Positions 31,771 through 41,737 of a stretch of DNA of 64,000 nt are shown piece by piece. Where the stretch lies: the NCBI GenBank assembly GCA_027475525.1, contig JAMWFC010000009.1, positions 186,001-250,000 of the forward strand. The letters are read 5' to 3'. Origin of the DNA: Macrolepiota albuminosa (Eukaryota; Basidiomycota; Agaricomycetes; Agaricales; Agaricaceae). The notes beneath the pieces were generated by a model. That model was given only the letters and a program-made list of their open reading frames with translations. It was not told where the DNA came from and ran no database searches. Made by a program: the position numbers and the translations under genes. Each line of letters opens with the position of its first letter. Position 1 is the stretch's first letter.

Positions 31771-32280
31771 ACGTCTCCCTACTCCTTCGGTGGAAGACAA
31801 ATGAGAGAAATTGCGGATGTTGGGTTCACCATTGTCACTAGATGGTACCTCGACGTTTTAAGTAGTTATAACGTCAAAAATCTAGTATTTTGGTGAGTTT
31901 TTCTATTTTACTTTATATTAGCACTTTTTTTTACATATTGTATCTTTCTAATGTCAGCTCTTATACCCATCAAGTTTTTCTATTTTACTTTATATTAGCA
32001 CTTTTTTTTACATATTGTATCTTTCTAATGTCAGCTCTTATACCCATCACAACCTGCGCACGCGACACCTCACCCTCAAAGGATTCGATACGAACCAACG
32101 ATTAGTCGCTGCCTTTCACGTACATCGTAGCGACGACAATCAATACCTTGACGAAGCGTTCACTTACACGTATTTGGGCGATTCATACAGCTGGACGGCA
32201 AAAAATATTATCGTCAAGCACGTCGTTCTCAACCACATAACTCAACGCCATATTTTCAACACAACTTCGAAAATTGTTGT
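31771..32280 (+). pseudogene. 3' piece of the exon split by the Gypsy element, plus next exon
   Basis: The frame opened at 20287 resumes at 31771 (TSPYSFGGRQMREIADVGFT) up to about 31892. It then splices over an intron with gtgagt at 31893 and cag ending at 32034. The intron's apparent 142 nt includes a 77-bp assembly duplication, so about 65 nt is real. The next exon ends near 32280 before gtaagt. I do not recognise a domain. The seamless frame and splice sites indicate a real gene, host or transposon-borne, disrupted by the element. Confidence 0.5.
31897..32050. repeat. 77-bp tandem direct duplication (assembly junction)
   Basis: Copies start at 31897 and 31974. It lies mostly in an intron of the disrupted gene and extends about 16 nt into the next exon. 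Confidence 0.85.
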
Positions 32281-32284
32281 AAGT

Positions 32285-32929
32285 CTTCATTTTACTCTTC
32301 AAGTTTACTTCAAACTCATTTTATTATGAGTGCGCATATGTTACAACACAAAATAATAACGATACATCAATAGGTAGTATTACTTTCTTTTCGTAGATAA
32401 GTTAACTTTGTTTTTCACAATTACAATCCGCTATATGTTTTTTTTCGAACAGATTTTATTTTAATTTTTTATTTATTTATTTATTTTATTATATAATATA
32501 TTATGTATATCGTATCGTACCACTCAATATATGTATCATATCATATCATTTATCATGATCATATCTATACATAAATTACTTGAAAAAGATGAAAGTTAGA
32601 AGTGAGACAATACAAGTCTCACTACCTATGTGGTAAGACTTGAAAAGGAAATATGACAGTCCATGTAAGCAACCTGCCTTATCTTGCGCTGAGCTAGCCG
32701 GCAAGCACGTAGCACAGCTTTCAAATAACCATATATAATAATAAAGTAATAAAGAAAATAAAGAACGAAGAGAAGAGTACATACATACAATAAATAAAAT
32801 TAATAAAATACAAGTAATAAAAGAAAAAGGAACATGTAAGAGTTGGGGACCGGCTCACACGTATGCCGCCACGATAATAATATTTTAAGTCGTAGCGACC
32901 CATGCGCCGGTCACCGACTCTTATTATAT
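32285..32929. other. AT-rich stretch, nothing recognised
   Basis: AT microsatellite-like runs (for example 32455-32560) and no supported gene. Further exons of the disrupted gene could lie here but I cannot place them. Confidence 0.45.
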
Positions 32930-33482
32930 TTCTCTTTCTTTTATTATCAATCATTTATGTCTTACATATGATGATCATTAATAATAAATTTATTACATAA
33001 GCGTTCATCTGGACGAACGCTTATGTAATCATTTGAGAACAGGTCTGCAGTGACTGTAATTTTCCTACACGGAGTGATAAAAAAACTGGACGAACACTTA
33101 TGTAATCATTTGAGAACAGGTCTGCAGTGACTGTAATTTTCCTACACGGAGTGATAAAAAAAAACTTTTCTTTCTTTTATTATCAATCATTTATGTCTTA
33201 CATATGATGATCATTAATAATAAATTTATTACATAAGTGTTTGTCTGGATGAACGCTTATGTAATCATTTGAGAACAGGTCTGCAGTGACTGTAATTTTC
33301 CTACACGGAGTGATAAAAAAACTTCTCTTTCTTTTATTATCAATCATTTATGTCTTACATATGATGATGATTCATTAATAATAAATGTATTACGTATTAC
33401 GTAAGCGTTCGTCTGGACGAACGCTTATGTAATCATTTGAGAACACTGTAATTTTCCTACACGGAGTGATAAAAAATTTAAA
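32930..33482. repeat. Tandem array of palindrome-bearing units (about 160 bp each)
   Basis: Three units share cttttattatcaatcattta, then cttacatatgatgatcatta, a perfect hairpin around acataagcgttc.tctgg acgaacgcttatgt, and gtaattttcctacacggagt. Units start near 32935, 33168 and 33323. A 77-bp-period partial copy at 33088 is probably an assembly junction, though it has one mismatch. The palindrome core equals that of the foldback at 7.9-8.2 kb. Confidence 0.7.
33011..33164. repeat. 77-bp period duplication (one mismatch)
   Basis: Copies start at 33011 and 33088. One base differs (aacgctt against aacactt), so this one may be a real unit of the local array rather than an artefact. Confidence 0.55.
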
Positions 33483-33821
33483 AGAAAACTAGCCTTGAAA
33501 GTTATAAAAATACAATAAAATTTTTGGGAGTATTATTATGTACTCAGTCTAGATTTCAAGAGGAAAGAAGACTCAAAAATTGAGAGAGCCTATTGCACAT
33601 TAAAATGTGCAAAAAGAGTTGCTAATCCCAACAGGCAAAAGTTCAGAGTTATACACAAAGAAAAAGCACAGATTCAGATCAGGTTCTATTGAATGATACT
33701 GTAGCCAAATTGCAAGATGCTGATTTTGAACCAAGTAACAGACACTCAGACTGTGACTAGGAGAATAAACTTCAAGACTATTGAGGTACCTATACAGTGT
33801 TCATTGCAGTCAGCAAGGCTG
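33483..33821. other. AT-rich stretch, nothing recognised
   Basis: No gene or repeat that I can support. It is the left flank of the miniature LTR element. Confidence 0.4.
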
Positions 33822-34025
33822 TGTAACACTTCCAGAGGATGGAACCAACAACCTCAGGAAAACTGGAACTAGCAGGGGTTGAACCTGCATCGCATGTTAC
33901 CATTACACCATAGTCCCGTGTTACTATTTGCTTTTTGTTGTCAACTAGTACCATTCTAGCTCCAGTCAATAGGGGCTTAAGCATAACCCCAGGCTTTAAC
34001 TAAGGTATATTGACACATCCTTACA
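33822..34025 (-). repeat. TRIM-1 3' LTR (204 bp)
   Basis: TGTAA...TTACA inverted termini. It has nine substitutions against 34235-34438. It contains the tRNA-like fold at 33865-33917. Confidence 0.82.
33865..33917 (-). ncRNA. tRNA-like fold without anticodon arm (in TRIM-1 3' LTR)
   Basis: On the minus strand GGGACTA and TAGTTCC form a 7-bp acceptor stem with one G-T pair. A D-arm/A-box region TGGTGTAATGGT follows, and GCAGG-TTCAACC-CCTGC forms a perfect T arm. The total is 53 nt; the 19 or so nucleotides of an anticodon arm are missing. It cannot be a decoding tRNA. It could act as an internal Pol III promoter or as a primer mimic. Confidence 0.65.
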
Positions 34026-34037
34026 CTCTCCCCTCTA
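34026..34037 (-). promoter_or_regulatory. TRIM-1 polypurine tract
   Basis: The minus strand reads AGAGGGGAGAG immediately before the TGTAAGG start of the 3' LTR. Confidence 0.75.
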
Positions 34038-34214
34038 GACTTGTTCCGGCAAGTCTCAGGATCTCAAGTGCGCCCTCCTTGTACCTTATCCTGATCACAG
34101 ACCATGCATCCGGTATTTCATGACTTATAGGTCCCAGGGTAAAGGCCACCTTATGTCAGCGGATCAACCTAGATCATGACGCAGGCTTGGTCACGAACAT
34201 ACAAGGCTAGCACA

Positions 34215-34232
34215 GCCACTGTAGTTCCGCCA
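34215..34232 (-). promoter_or_regulatory. TRIM-1 primer-binding site
   Basis: The minus strand reads TGGCGGAACTACAGTGGC two nucleotides after the 5' LTR ends in ACA. Bases 5-11 (GGAACTA) are the exact complement of TAGTTCC, the 3' acceptor strand of the tRNA-like fold in the same element's LTRs. Confidence 0.7.
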
Positions 34233-34234
34233 AA

Positions 34235-34438
34235 TGTAACACTTCCTGAGGATTGAACCAACAACCTCAGGAAAGCTGGAACTAGCAGGACTTGAACCTG
34301 CATCGCATGTTACCATTACACCATAGTCCCGTATTACTATTTGCTTATTGTTGTCAACTAGTACCATCCTAGCTCCAGTCAATAGGGGCTTAAGCATAAC
34401 CCCGGGCTTTAACTAAGGTATATTGACACATCCTTACA
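34235..34438 (-). repeat. TRIM-1 5' LTR (204 bp)
   Basis: Direct repeat partner of 33822-34025 with TGTAA/TTACA termini. It includes a consensus B box (GGTTCAAGTCC) in the tRNA-like fold and a second B-box-like GGTTCAATCC nearer its end. Confidence 0.82.
34278..34330 (-). ncRNA. tRNA-like fold without anticodon arm (in TRIM-1 5' LTR)
   Basis: Same 53-nt architecture as the other LTR copy, with acceptor GGGACTA/TAGTTCC and T arm GCAGG-TTCAAGT-CCTGC. The loop change restores an exact consensus B box. Stem pairing is intact in both copies although the LTRs differ by nine bases. Confidence 0.68.
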
Positions 34439-34539
34439 GTCTGTGAATGAAGGGAAGACACATACAATGAGAAATTCCTGAGCTTGGATAAGGAAATTTT
34501 AGGCTTAGCCATAACACTTTTTTGCATTGGATCAGAGAG
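34439..34539. other. Short flank, nothing recognised
   Basis: Right flank of the miniature LTR element; no feature seen. Confidence 0.4.
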
Positions 34540-34920
34540 TCTATATTATAAAAAGGGCGGCTTCCACCACAATCAGTCTGTATAGACATATTGGACCCTG
34601 TGATGTGAGGGTCAGTCATCTTTGTCTCAGGAAGTTCTTCATCTGTTGGCTCTGCAGCCATTTGATCTATCCTATTGTCTGGTTGTTTAGTTATGGGGTC
34701 CCACTTTACAGAAGGGGTGTTTAGTATGTTTTTTGCTCTATTTACACACGGGTGGGGGTGAAATTTCATTTGGTATTTTACATATAATGTACAGCCAGAC
34801 TACATATTATATTACCGGATAGCTGTATATATGCATAGGAGGAAGAGAGAGAGAAGACTTATATATATATAGAAAATGAACTTGATACTTCCTATATGTC
34901 TGTTGGTATAGTATTATTAT
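34540..34920. repeat. Interspersed repeat, copy 2 (relative of 550-1110)
   Basis: It shares ordered blocks with 550-1110 (tatatta...ggcttcc...agtctgta and gaaatttcattt...agactacatat...ctgtatat.atgcatag). It lies just left of Copia pol remains on the minus strand, where a 3' LTR would be expected, so a decayed Copia LTR is possible. Confidence 0.5.
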
Positions 34921-35196
34921 TTATGACAAATAGCTGCTGAATAACAGTAAGACATGGTAACAAAACAGACAAGTTTAAAGTCTCGTTGATAAAGTCGTTG
35001 ATGATGATTTTTGAAAAGAGTAAGCGAGACAAAATATACTAATAAGGAACTTAATAGAAACTTCTAGAGCATTCCAGAACATCATGTGATCTGAAACGAA
35101 CTTGTGAGGAACTCGAGACATTCGAGCTTGTAAAGAACCCTTTCTCTTACTTATGTAAGAGAGTTGGGGACTGTACACAAATATATATATATATCA
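34921..35196. other. Link between repeat copy 2 and Copia remains
   Basis: No clear coding; AT-rich with a TA-repeat near 35180-35195. It may be the 3' end of the Copia element. Confidence 0.4.
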
Positions 35197-36383
35197 TCAT
35201 TCATTGCCATAATGCTGTGTCACACCTCCAGCTACAGTAAGAACTGAGCTAGTAGTAAAACAGCCATTGTTTGGATTACCACCATGATTGGCATCAGCAT
35301 AGGCAGTAAAAGTGGAGAGAAAGAAGGAGGATGCTTCTGCAGAGTACTCAATCTTGTAGTCAAGAGTAACACAAATGTACTGTAACAGATGCTTAACAGC
35401 TTTCCAATGTTTTGGTCTAGGACATGCATTGAAGCAGCATAAACACACCAACTGCATATACTATGTCTGGTTGTGTGCACATTGCAAGGTAAAGTAATGC
35501 CTTGGTGGCCTGGATGTAGGGAACCATGCACATCTCCTTTCAGATGGTTGTGGTGAGTCAGCCTTTGAGAAGCAAGCACCAGGATTGAGTGGTATGGCTA
35601 TGAGATTGATGTCTAGCATGTCAAATTGAGAAAGAACCTCCATGACATATGCCCTCTAATCAATCCACACCTTTTGCTGAGCATTGTCATGAGTTACAAC
35701 AACTCTGAGCAAACCAGTGGCAGGACCAAGGTGGCAGAGTTTAAAATACTTTTGTAACAAAAACTTTGAGAATAGCCATGCAAGACTGTGAGACAATGGT
35801 CATGTCATTGACATAAATGGAAATGATAATGCAAATATTGTCCCTGAGGTACACATATACACACAGGTTCAAAGTAATGCATGTGAAACTGATCTTGACC
35901 AGAACTTGATGTAAATATTTATTTCACAAGTTCACAGCCTGACAGACCATATATACCATGCTCAAGCTTAGCACATGCATCCCCTTCACCCAGCTTATGC
36001 TGAACATGAGCAGAGACTTCCTCAAAGAACCTCTTGACAAACTTCATATATGGCTTTGTGTCAATTTTGCCATGGAGAAAGGCAGACAATATGTCCACAG
36101 ATTCAAGATGCATGTTGTCAACTGCTGCAAAAGCCAATATGGTCCTTATAGCTGCCTATTGTACTGTAGGTGCAAATGTCTCATCAAAATCAATGCCTGG
36201 GCACTGGCTGAAACTCTGAGCAACAATGTGTACTTTGAACTGTTTAATAGCACTATCAGGCAAGTGCTTCACTTTAAACACCCACCAAGATCCAATAGCC
36301 TTTCTGCTGACCAGCAAATACACCACATGCCAAGTACCATTTCCTTTTAGTGCATTTATTTCATTGACCATGGCTTTTACCAC
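35197..36383 (-). pseudogene. Ty1/Copia pol relic (RT to RNase H)
   Basis: On the minus strand three broken frames appear in the right order for Copia. First comes 36383-36156, with INALKGNGTWHVV, then GSWWVFKVKH and FSQCPGIDFDETFAPTV, the N-terminal RT. Next is 36137-35919, with HLESVDILSAFLHGKID and LEHGIYGL, the central RT. Last is 35457-35197, with ACPRPKHWKAVKHLLQY, then AYADANHGG, the RNase H. Stops and frame changes separate them and the YVDD region is not in an intact frame, so it is inactive. Confidence 0.8.
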
Positions 36384-36524
36384 TCTCTCCCTCTACTAGA
36401 GCCTTGTAGGCTCTGATCATCTTTTGGTGGGCCCCAATAGGCCATTTATCAGGAACACATCAGTAAGGCATGTGTTGACAGTTAGAAAAAAAAATTTTTT
36501 TCACTCAGCCAGTAGTATAAACAA

Positions 36525-37080
36525 CTACAAATACTTGGCCATCAGTGTGGCCTGAGCTCTCAACCAGCCATCAAAGTGGACTTTGTCCACTAACCACCAC
36601 CTCATCATGCATGATGTGCATTTTGCTAGCTGTTGAGGGTATTTTATGCTATGCAACTCCAAGTAATGATCCAGTGCTGCAAGATCTTTGCAGCTTGCCA
36701 GAGGCTCCCAAGTAATGTCATCTAAACTCCATCTCACATTGAATTTGAGGTGTCTATCTGCTGTCTATTAATGACCTATGAGGTCATCTACAAACCATTC
36801 CTGGTCATCACCAGTTCCAAAGTTGTAGTAGGGCTCTGGCATCATGCAATTGAGAAACACCACATCATTACTTGCCAGGTATGGTCTCAATAGCAACATA
36901 TGGAACTTAGGTACAATTTTACATGCTTGCAGCACAGCCAGTAGTTCCAGCATGTAATTCAGCATGCTAAGCTCAGCTTTGAAGACTTTATATGGTCCAA
37001 TCCACTTCAGACACAGCTTGCTTGCTCTGCTTTTAAGCAAGTTCAAGTTTTTTGTCAAAAGGTAGACTAAGCTCCCTTTT
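36525..37080 (-). pseudogene. Ty3/Gypsy chromovirus pol C-terminal relic
   Basis: The 37058-36768 frame has SKLCLKWIGPYKVFKAE (GPY/F module), then VPKFHMLLLRPYL and DDQEWFVDDLIGH. The 36737-36525 frame continues with VRWSLDDITWEPLASC, which is chromodomain-like (compare VRWxGYxxxxTWEP). The two parts are separated by a frame change. It belongs to a different lineage from the intact element at 20-32 kb, which shows no chromodomain. Confidence 0.75.
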
Positions 37081-37689
37081 TCAATGTCAGGTTAATTCTG
37101 TCTGTGAGTATTTGCATGTCTTGTCTGCTACACATGTGACTCTATAATCATGTTGTGTGTATTAGCTAAGTTTGTCAGAAAAATCTCTGATCCCTTATTA
37201 GGCACAAAACCTGATTAGGTCAAATCAGGCTGGCAATCCTTCTTCATCAGGCCTGATTAGATGGGCAGTCATTCTAATTAGAGCCATATATAACCTTTGT
37301 TGCGTCCACTGTCCTTAGTCTACCTCTTGAATTGTAATCGTATTTTCCAATAAACGTCCCCCTTTTGCCATCAACTCCATATAGCTATGCAAGGTGCGAG
37401 ACTTGTGGAGAAACTTGCAAGAGGTGCACACAGGAAAGCTTGTCTGGAAAGACAAGAATGAACATGTCAGAATGCAGTGTTTTTAGAACAATTTGACTCC
37501 TTGATGCAACATACAGATAATGTGGAAACTTGAAGACTTCTCCCTAAGTCTGGAAGCTAATAGTGGTTTCAGAAAACCCATTTAAAGGCCATAGATCTGA
37601 GTATCATCATACGTCAGGAAAGCATGCAGCAAATACAATTACTATCAAGCCTCAATGTTATGGGATAGGTATGTACTGATAATGTTTGA
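37081..37689. other. Repeat-flanking stretch, nothing recognised
   Basis: No confident gene. Between chromovirus and Plavaka relics; may contain LTR remains. Confidence 0.4.
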
Positions 37690-40430
37690 TCAGTGACTTA
37701 CTAATATCCTTGATGCACTCACCACCATAATAGCAAATGATGTCAATCTGGGTGGTTCTGAATCTGATTTTAATGATATGTTGTCACTAGTACCTGCATT
37801 TACAGATGAAGCAGAAGTAAGTGTGAGTTGATTATTATCTTCATTGCTTAACTTGAGTTCTTTTAAAGAGGCTTGAATGAAGCCATCTTACAGGCTGATG
37901 ATTTTGAAAATGCTCATAGTTTACCTGTCTATGGCCCAGATGATTCAGATTTCATAGAAAAGCTCTTCAAAATAAAATACCATCCACACTCAGATATACC
38001 AATTAAGATAGAGTTTTATAGTCATTGCTTTCCTCAAAAAACAAAGCCACTTCCAGATTTTGAACCTTGGAAGCCTTTTAAATCGTGACTTAATTTTGAA
38101 ATTGCAGAACTGGGACTTGAAGCAGCTCTTAACAAGTCTTAATTAAATTGTCTCATCAAGTTATTCCATCAAGCTGTTGCATGCAACAATAGAGACTCTT
38201 TCACTCTGAAAAATGGTGCCGAGTTGAAAAAGACCTGGGAAAAAGCATCTGAGCTTTGAACCTGAGTAAGTATTATTTCAATTGTTTATGTGTTGGATTT
38301 GGTTAACAATAATTTGTCAGTTCAAAAAACAGTTTTATCAGGTTCCATATAAGGGAGTGCTCTGAGACTTTGAGATAAATATGCATAATCCATGGGACTG
38401 GGCTCTTGAAAATGTTGTCGATGATTCTATAATATCACTGCACATTATGTGGGATGCACAAAAACATTACAGGTGGACAGGAACTACTTAGAAGCAATTT
38501 GTTATCAAGCCCTGGACAGGTGATGGGGCCTGGAAGGCTCAGGTATGCTGCCTGCTTTAGATGAAACTTTTACAAATTTATATTATATTGCAGTCACACA
38601 TACCAAACAACTCATCGGCCAAATTATTACCACTTATTATTCATGCTGATAAGACAAAGCTTTCAAGTTTTGGTACTGCAAAAGGATATTCAATTGTTGA
38701 GCGTTATGCTTTCCTTCCACATGACATTCACAATACAGATGGAAAAGGTGGAGGCTGTGTGATTGGCTGGCTACTTATTGTAAGATCTTGAATTTATTAC
38801 TTTTTTGCACTTTTTGAAATTTTCTTGAAAAACTTATAAATTGATTTGTATTGTAGGTTCATGAAGATACTGCTAAGACTGGAAAAAAAGTATTTGTCAA
38901 CTTTAAGAATGTAGTTTGGCATGAAGGCTTTTGAATTTTTTTGGAGAAGATCTCTGAGTTAGCTCAGACTGGTGAGTGGAAATCAAGCAAAACTGATAAT
39001 ATTTTGAGGTGGCTCTGGCCAATTATTCTCATGTTGTCTGCTGACTATGAAAAAATGTATATCTATCTTATTTTATCATTGTGTTGACTTTTTGCAATGC
39101 TATGCCTGACATAATTTTAGGTCTGTTATGTCTTTGATATGTGGTCTTAAAGGGAAATATCCATGCCCAATTTATTTTGTGCCACAAGAACAAATGTGGA
39201 ATTTATCTATAGAATTTCCTTTGCACACTCAATCAAGCTCCAAAAAACTTTATACAGAGTCTATTGCTCTGAAAACTGCTGCAGCTGTTGAAGAAGCCTT
39301 CAAGAAACAGGGCCTCCATCCTGTCAAAGTATGTTTTCTATTTTTTTAGTAATTTGCCAGTTTACTAACTTGTTACAGAATGCAATGTAGTCTATTAAAT
39401 ATGGAGATCTCCATTGTGCTCTATCTTACGATGTTTTACATTTAATGATAATGGTTTATGGGAGGATCATTTTTTCAAGGTTTTCAAAGCTCTTATCACT
39501 TCTCAAGCAGATATTGCTCATATTGATTCTTGGTATTATTCTTTAGTTTAGAGTTAATATAATTGATTATTCACATTTAGCTTTTAGTTTTTGCTCATAT
39601 TGATTCTTGGTATTATTCTTTAGTTTAGAGTTAATATAATTGATTATTCACATTTAGCTTTTAGTTTTTATCATATGCCACAATGGCGGAGACTAAATTA
39701 TTTCGACTCAGTTATGAATATTACATTCAATGATACAACAAAAAATCATGATATTTCTAAGATGTGACTTAATATAAATAATACCATAATACTTATGAAA
39801 TATTCCTTAATTTAGCAGATATTTTTATTTGCTGTGCAAGATGTATTATCAGTTAACCTAGAATCTGATGGATATCTTCTTCTTTGATGCCTCCGTGCAT
39901 ATCTCAATGTCCAAATATATGCTGGTTTCAATCTTTATACAGATCATATAATATTGGCAGGCAAGGAGTTAAAAGAAGTTTTCAGACCTTTAATAATAGT
40001 AAGTTCTTTATTTTAAATAGGGCATCACAAGTAAAAAATGTGATATATCAAGGAATATATCGAGTGAACTTCCAGCACAAGTGAATTTGATGCTATTGAA
40101 CCTGAAGATATTGATGAGAATGAGTTTAGAGTAATTGGTGATATAACACCAAAAACAAAATCATGAAATTTTATCAAGCTACATCTGCGTAAGCATTTAT
40201 TTAGCGACATTATCAACAAGGGTGTTTCACAAAACTATAGCACTAAAATGCATGGCCCAATCAAGCATTCTTATCTCCACCGCTCAAATTTTAAGGATTT
40301 TGCAAAATAGGTATGGACTCTCCTTTAACCATACTTACAAAAAAACTAATAGTGTCATGTTTGCAATAAATACTAGATGCAGATCAATACCTCTTAGTAT
40401 CTGGTCTAATTTGTTCTAATATCAATGTTT
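37690..40430 (+). pseudogene. Plavaka-like (CACTA-related) transposase relic
   Basis: Fragments in order on the plus strand include: IKYHPHSDIPIKIEFYSH and PDFEPWKPF (37960-38090); a piece with NCLIKLFHQAVACNNRDSFT (38140-38210); LPLIIHADKTKLSSFGTAKG (38620-38690), which matches the conserved 'P.I..aDKTqls..g..k.' of Plavaka transposases; then GGGCVIGWLLIV (38750); and CPIYFVPQEQMWNLS (39165-39210). Introns with gtaag/ag sites interrupt the original gene, and several in-frame stops (for example near 38490 and 38935) mark it as dead. Family assignment is from memory of the conserved segments. Confidence 0.65.
39514..39667. repeat. 77-bp tandem direct duplication (assembly junction)
   Basis: Copies start at 39514 and 39591, inside the Plavaka-like relic. 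Confidence 0.85.
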
Positions 40431-41364
40431 TGAATGCCTATGAAGAATCCTTACTACTAGACTCTGAAAATGCAATAGTCAATTTGGACAGCACACAATC
40501 CAGTGGCTTTGATTTCAGCATCTATAATCAGTTTTGAGTGCTAGGATCACCGATCTGTTCTACTTACACTGTCACAAATTTTGGAAAACCACAAAAATAA
40601 TAAGGCCTTTGATCGTTTCTGAATCAAATTGGGAAAGTTTATGATAAAATTTCTCCCTCTGTATGATATTTCTCTTTTTGGTAGAAAAGCCATGAGTTTT
40701 AAAGATAAAAGCAAGGTGTGTTATGATGATTCAAATTGCAATACTATACCTAATATAATATCTTTAGATAGATCATTCATGACGTCAGGCAAGTTTTCCA
40801 TCTCTGGGAATGAGAAAAATCACAAATTAGTGTTAGATCAAAGCAAGAGAGAGATATCACAAACGGGACGGGTCCTTGATTTCATCACCTTCTGAGGTTC
40901 TCAGAATGAGCAATGTCTGTTTCCCCTCTAGGAATTGTCTAATCTCAGTCGGCCCATACTTAATTGTTCCTCCAGCCTGTCTTAAGTCACAGGAGATGAT
41001 CAACCACAGGTGAGAGAAGAATTTGTCCAAGAGAGCAGATAAGACGGCAATGGATTTCAGTAGGTCTTTTGTCATGTTGCCAGCATCAAATGCATGGTTG
41101 ATTTTCTCAAAAATTATGTCAACTGTCTTGGTGCAGTGCCACCATGGCACTCCTTCAGGTATAACCAAAGGGCAACAGGGTCCTCCTCCTCAGCACAGAG
41201 TTTTTGTTCTGATGCAGAAAGCATGCGTTATAGGAATGAGCATGCTAGTCACCTATTTGAGGCCCATGCATGGCAGGCATGTGGTTCATGTGTTTTGTGA
41301 GGGCAAGGGGGCAGATCAAATATGTAGTCCCAAAGCTGGACCATGGTGAGTACCAGTTTCATCA
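40431..41364. other. Repeat-rich stretch with one unassigned minus-strand frame
   Basis: The only longer frame is minus-strand 41168-40857 (103 aa; WWHCTKTVDIIFEKINHAFD, then LLKSIAVLSALLDKFFSHLW). It has coding-like composition and could be a retrotransposon Gag fragment, but I cannot place it. The rest shows nothing recognisable. Confidence 0.35.
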
Positions 41365-41404
41365 TGTTAATAGACAGGACACAAGGTTTCCCATAAAAGC
41401 AAGC

Positions 41405-41481
41405 AGCACTTGTTGGAATTGAATCAACAACCTCTTGGGTATGCGCCCCTTATGATGCTCTGACCACTGAGCTAAAGCACT
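41405..41481 (-). ncRNA. tRNA-like sequence in TRIM-2 (left LTR)
   Basis: The minus strand reads AGTGCTT...AAGTGCT as a 7-bp acceptor with wobble pairs, D arm GCTC-AGTGGTCA-GAGC (A box) and T-arm-like GTTGA-TTCAATT-CCAAC. The central 27 nt do not form a normal anticodon stem-loop with U33, so it is not a functional decoding tRNA. Confidence 0.55.
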
Positions 41482-41737
41482 TAACTTACTTTTAAATCAA
41501 GTAGCCTAAGCAATTCACTCCCTGGGAATGCCAAGCTACTCAATCCAAGGTTCAATCATACTGGCACACCAGAGGGGCAACGTATCACCCCATCTCAACT
41601 TTGAGAATGTTGATCTCCTGGTCAATCTTGTGTGTCCATTTTTGTTTTTGCTTAGTCAGCTGACCATAGAAGATCAACTTTCCTTGTGGTGGGCTCCAGA
41701 TAATAGACAGGACACAAGGTTTCCCATAAAAGCAAGC

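Larger units (their letters stand above)
33822..34438 (-). mobile_element. TRIM-like miniature LTR retrotransposon 1 with tRNA-like LTRs
   Basis: Two direct repeats of exactly 204 bp (33822-34025, 34235-34438; nine differences, about 96% identical) flank 209 bp without coding capacity. On the minus strand each begins TGTAAGGATG and ends AGTGTTACA. A PBS starting TGG lies 2 nt inside the 5' LTR and a purine tract AGAGGGGAGAG directly precedes the 3' LTR. Flanks ggctg/gtctg resemble a 5-bp target duplication with one mismatch. These are the hallmarks of a terminal-repeat retrotransposon in miniature, dependent on another element's proteins. Each LTR carries a 53-nt tRNA-like fold, comparable in principle to the 5S rRNA carried by plant Cassandra LTRs. 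Confidence 0.82.

Noticed and set aside
33011..33480. CRISPR-like array
   Set aside because: Repeats with palindromes recur at about 160 bp, but the spacers are not unique and the context is eukaryotic. They are tandem MITE-like units.
33865..34330. Two independent SINE insertions rather than one TRIM
   Set aside because: Both repeats are exactly 204 bp with TG..CA ends, and PBS and PPT sit at the correct inner borders in one orientation. Independent SINEs would not explain this.
41405..41481. A functional tRNA gene on the minus strand
   Set aside because: Acceptor, D and T arms fold, but there is no anticodon loop with U33 and the sequence is duplicated within flanking direct repeats. It is an element component.
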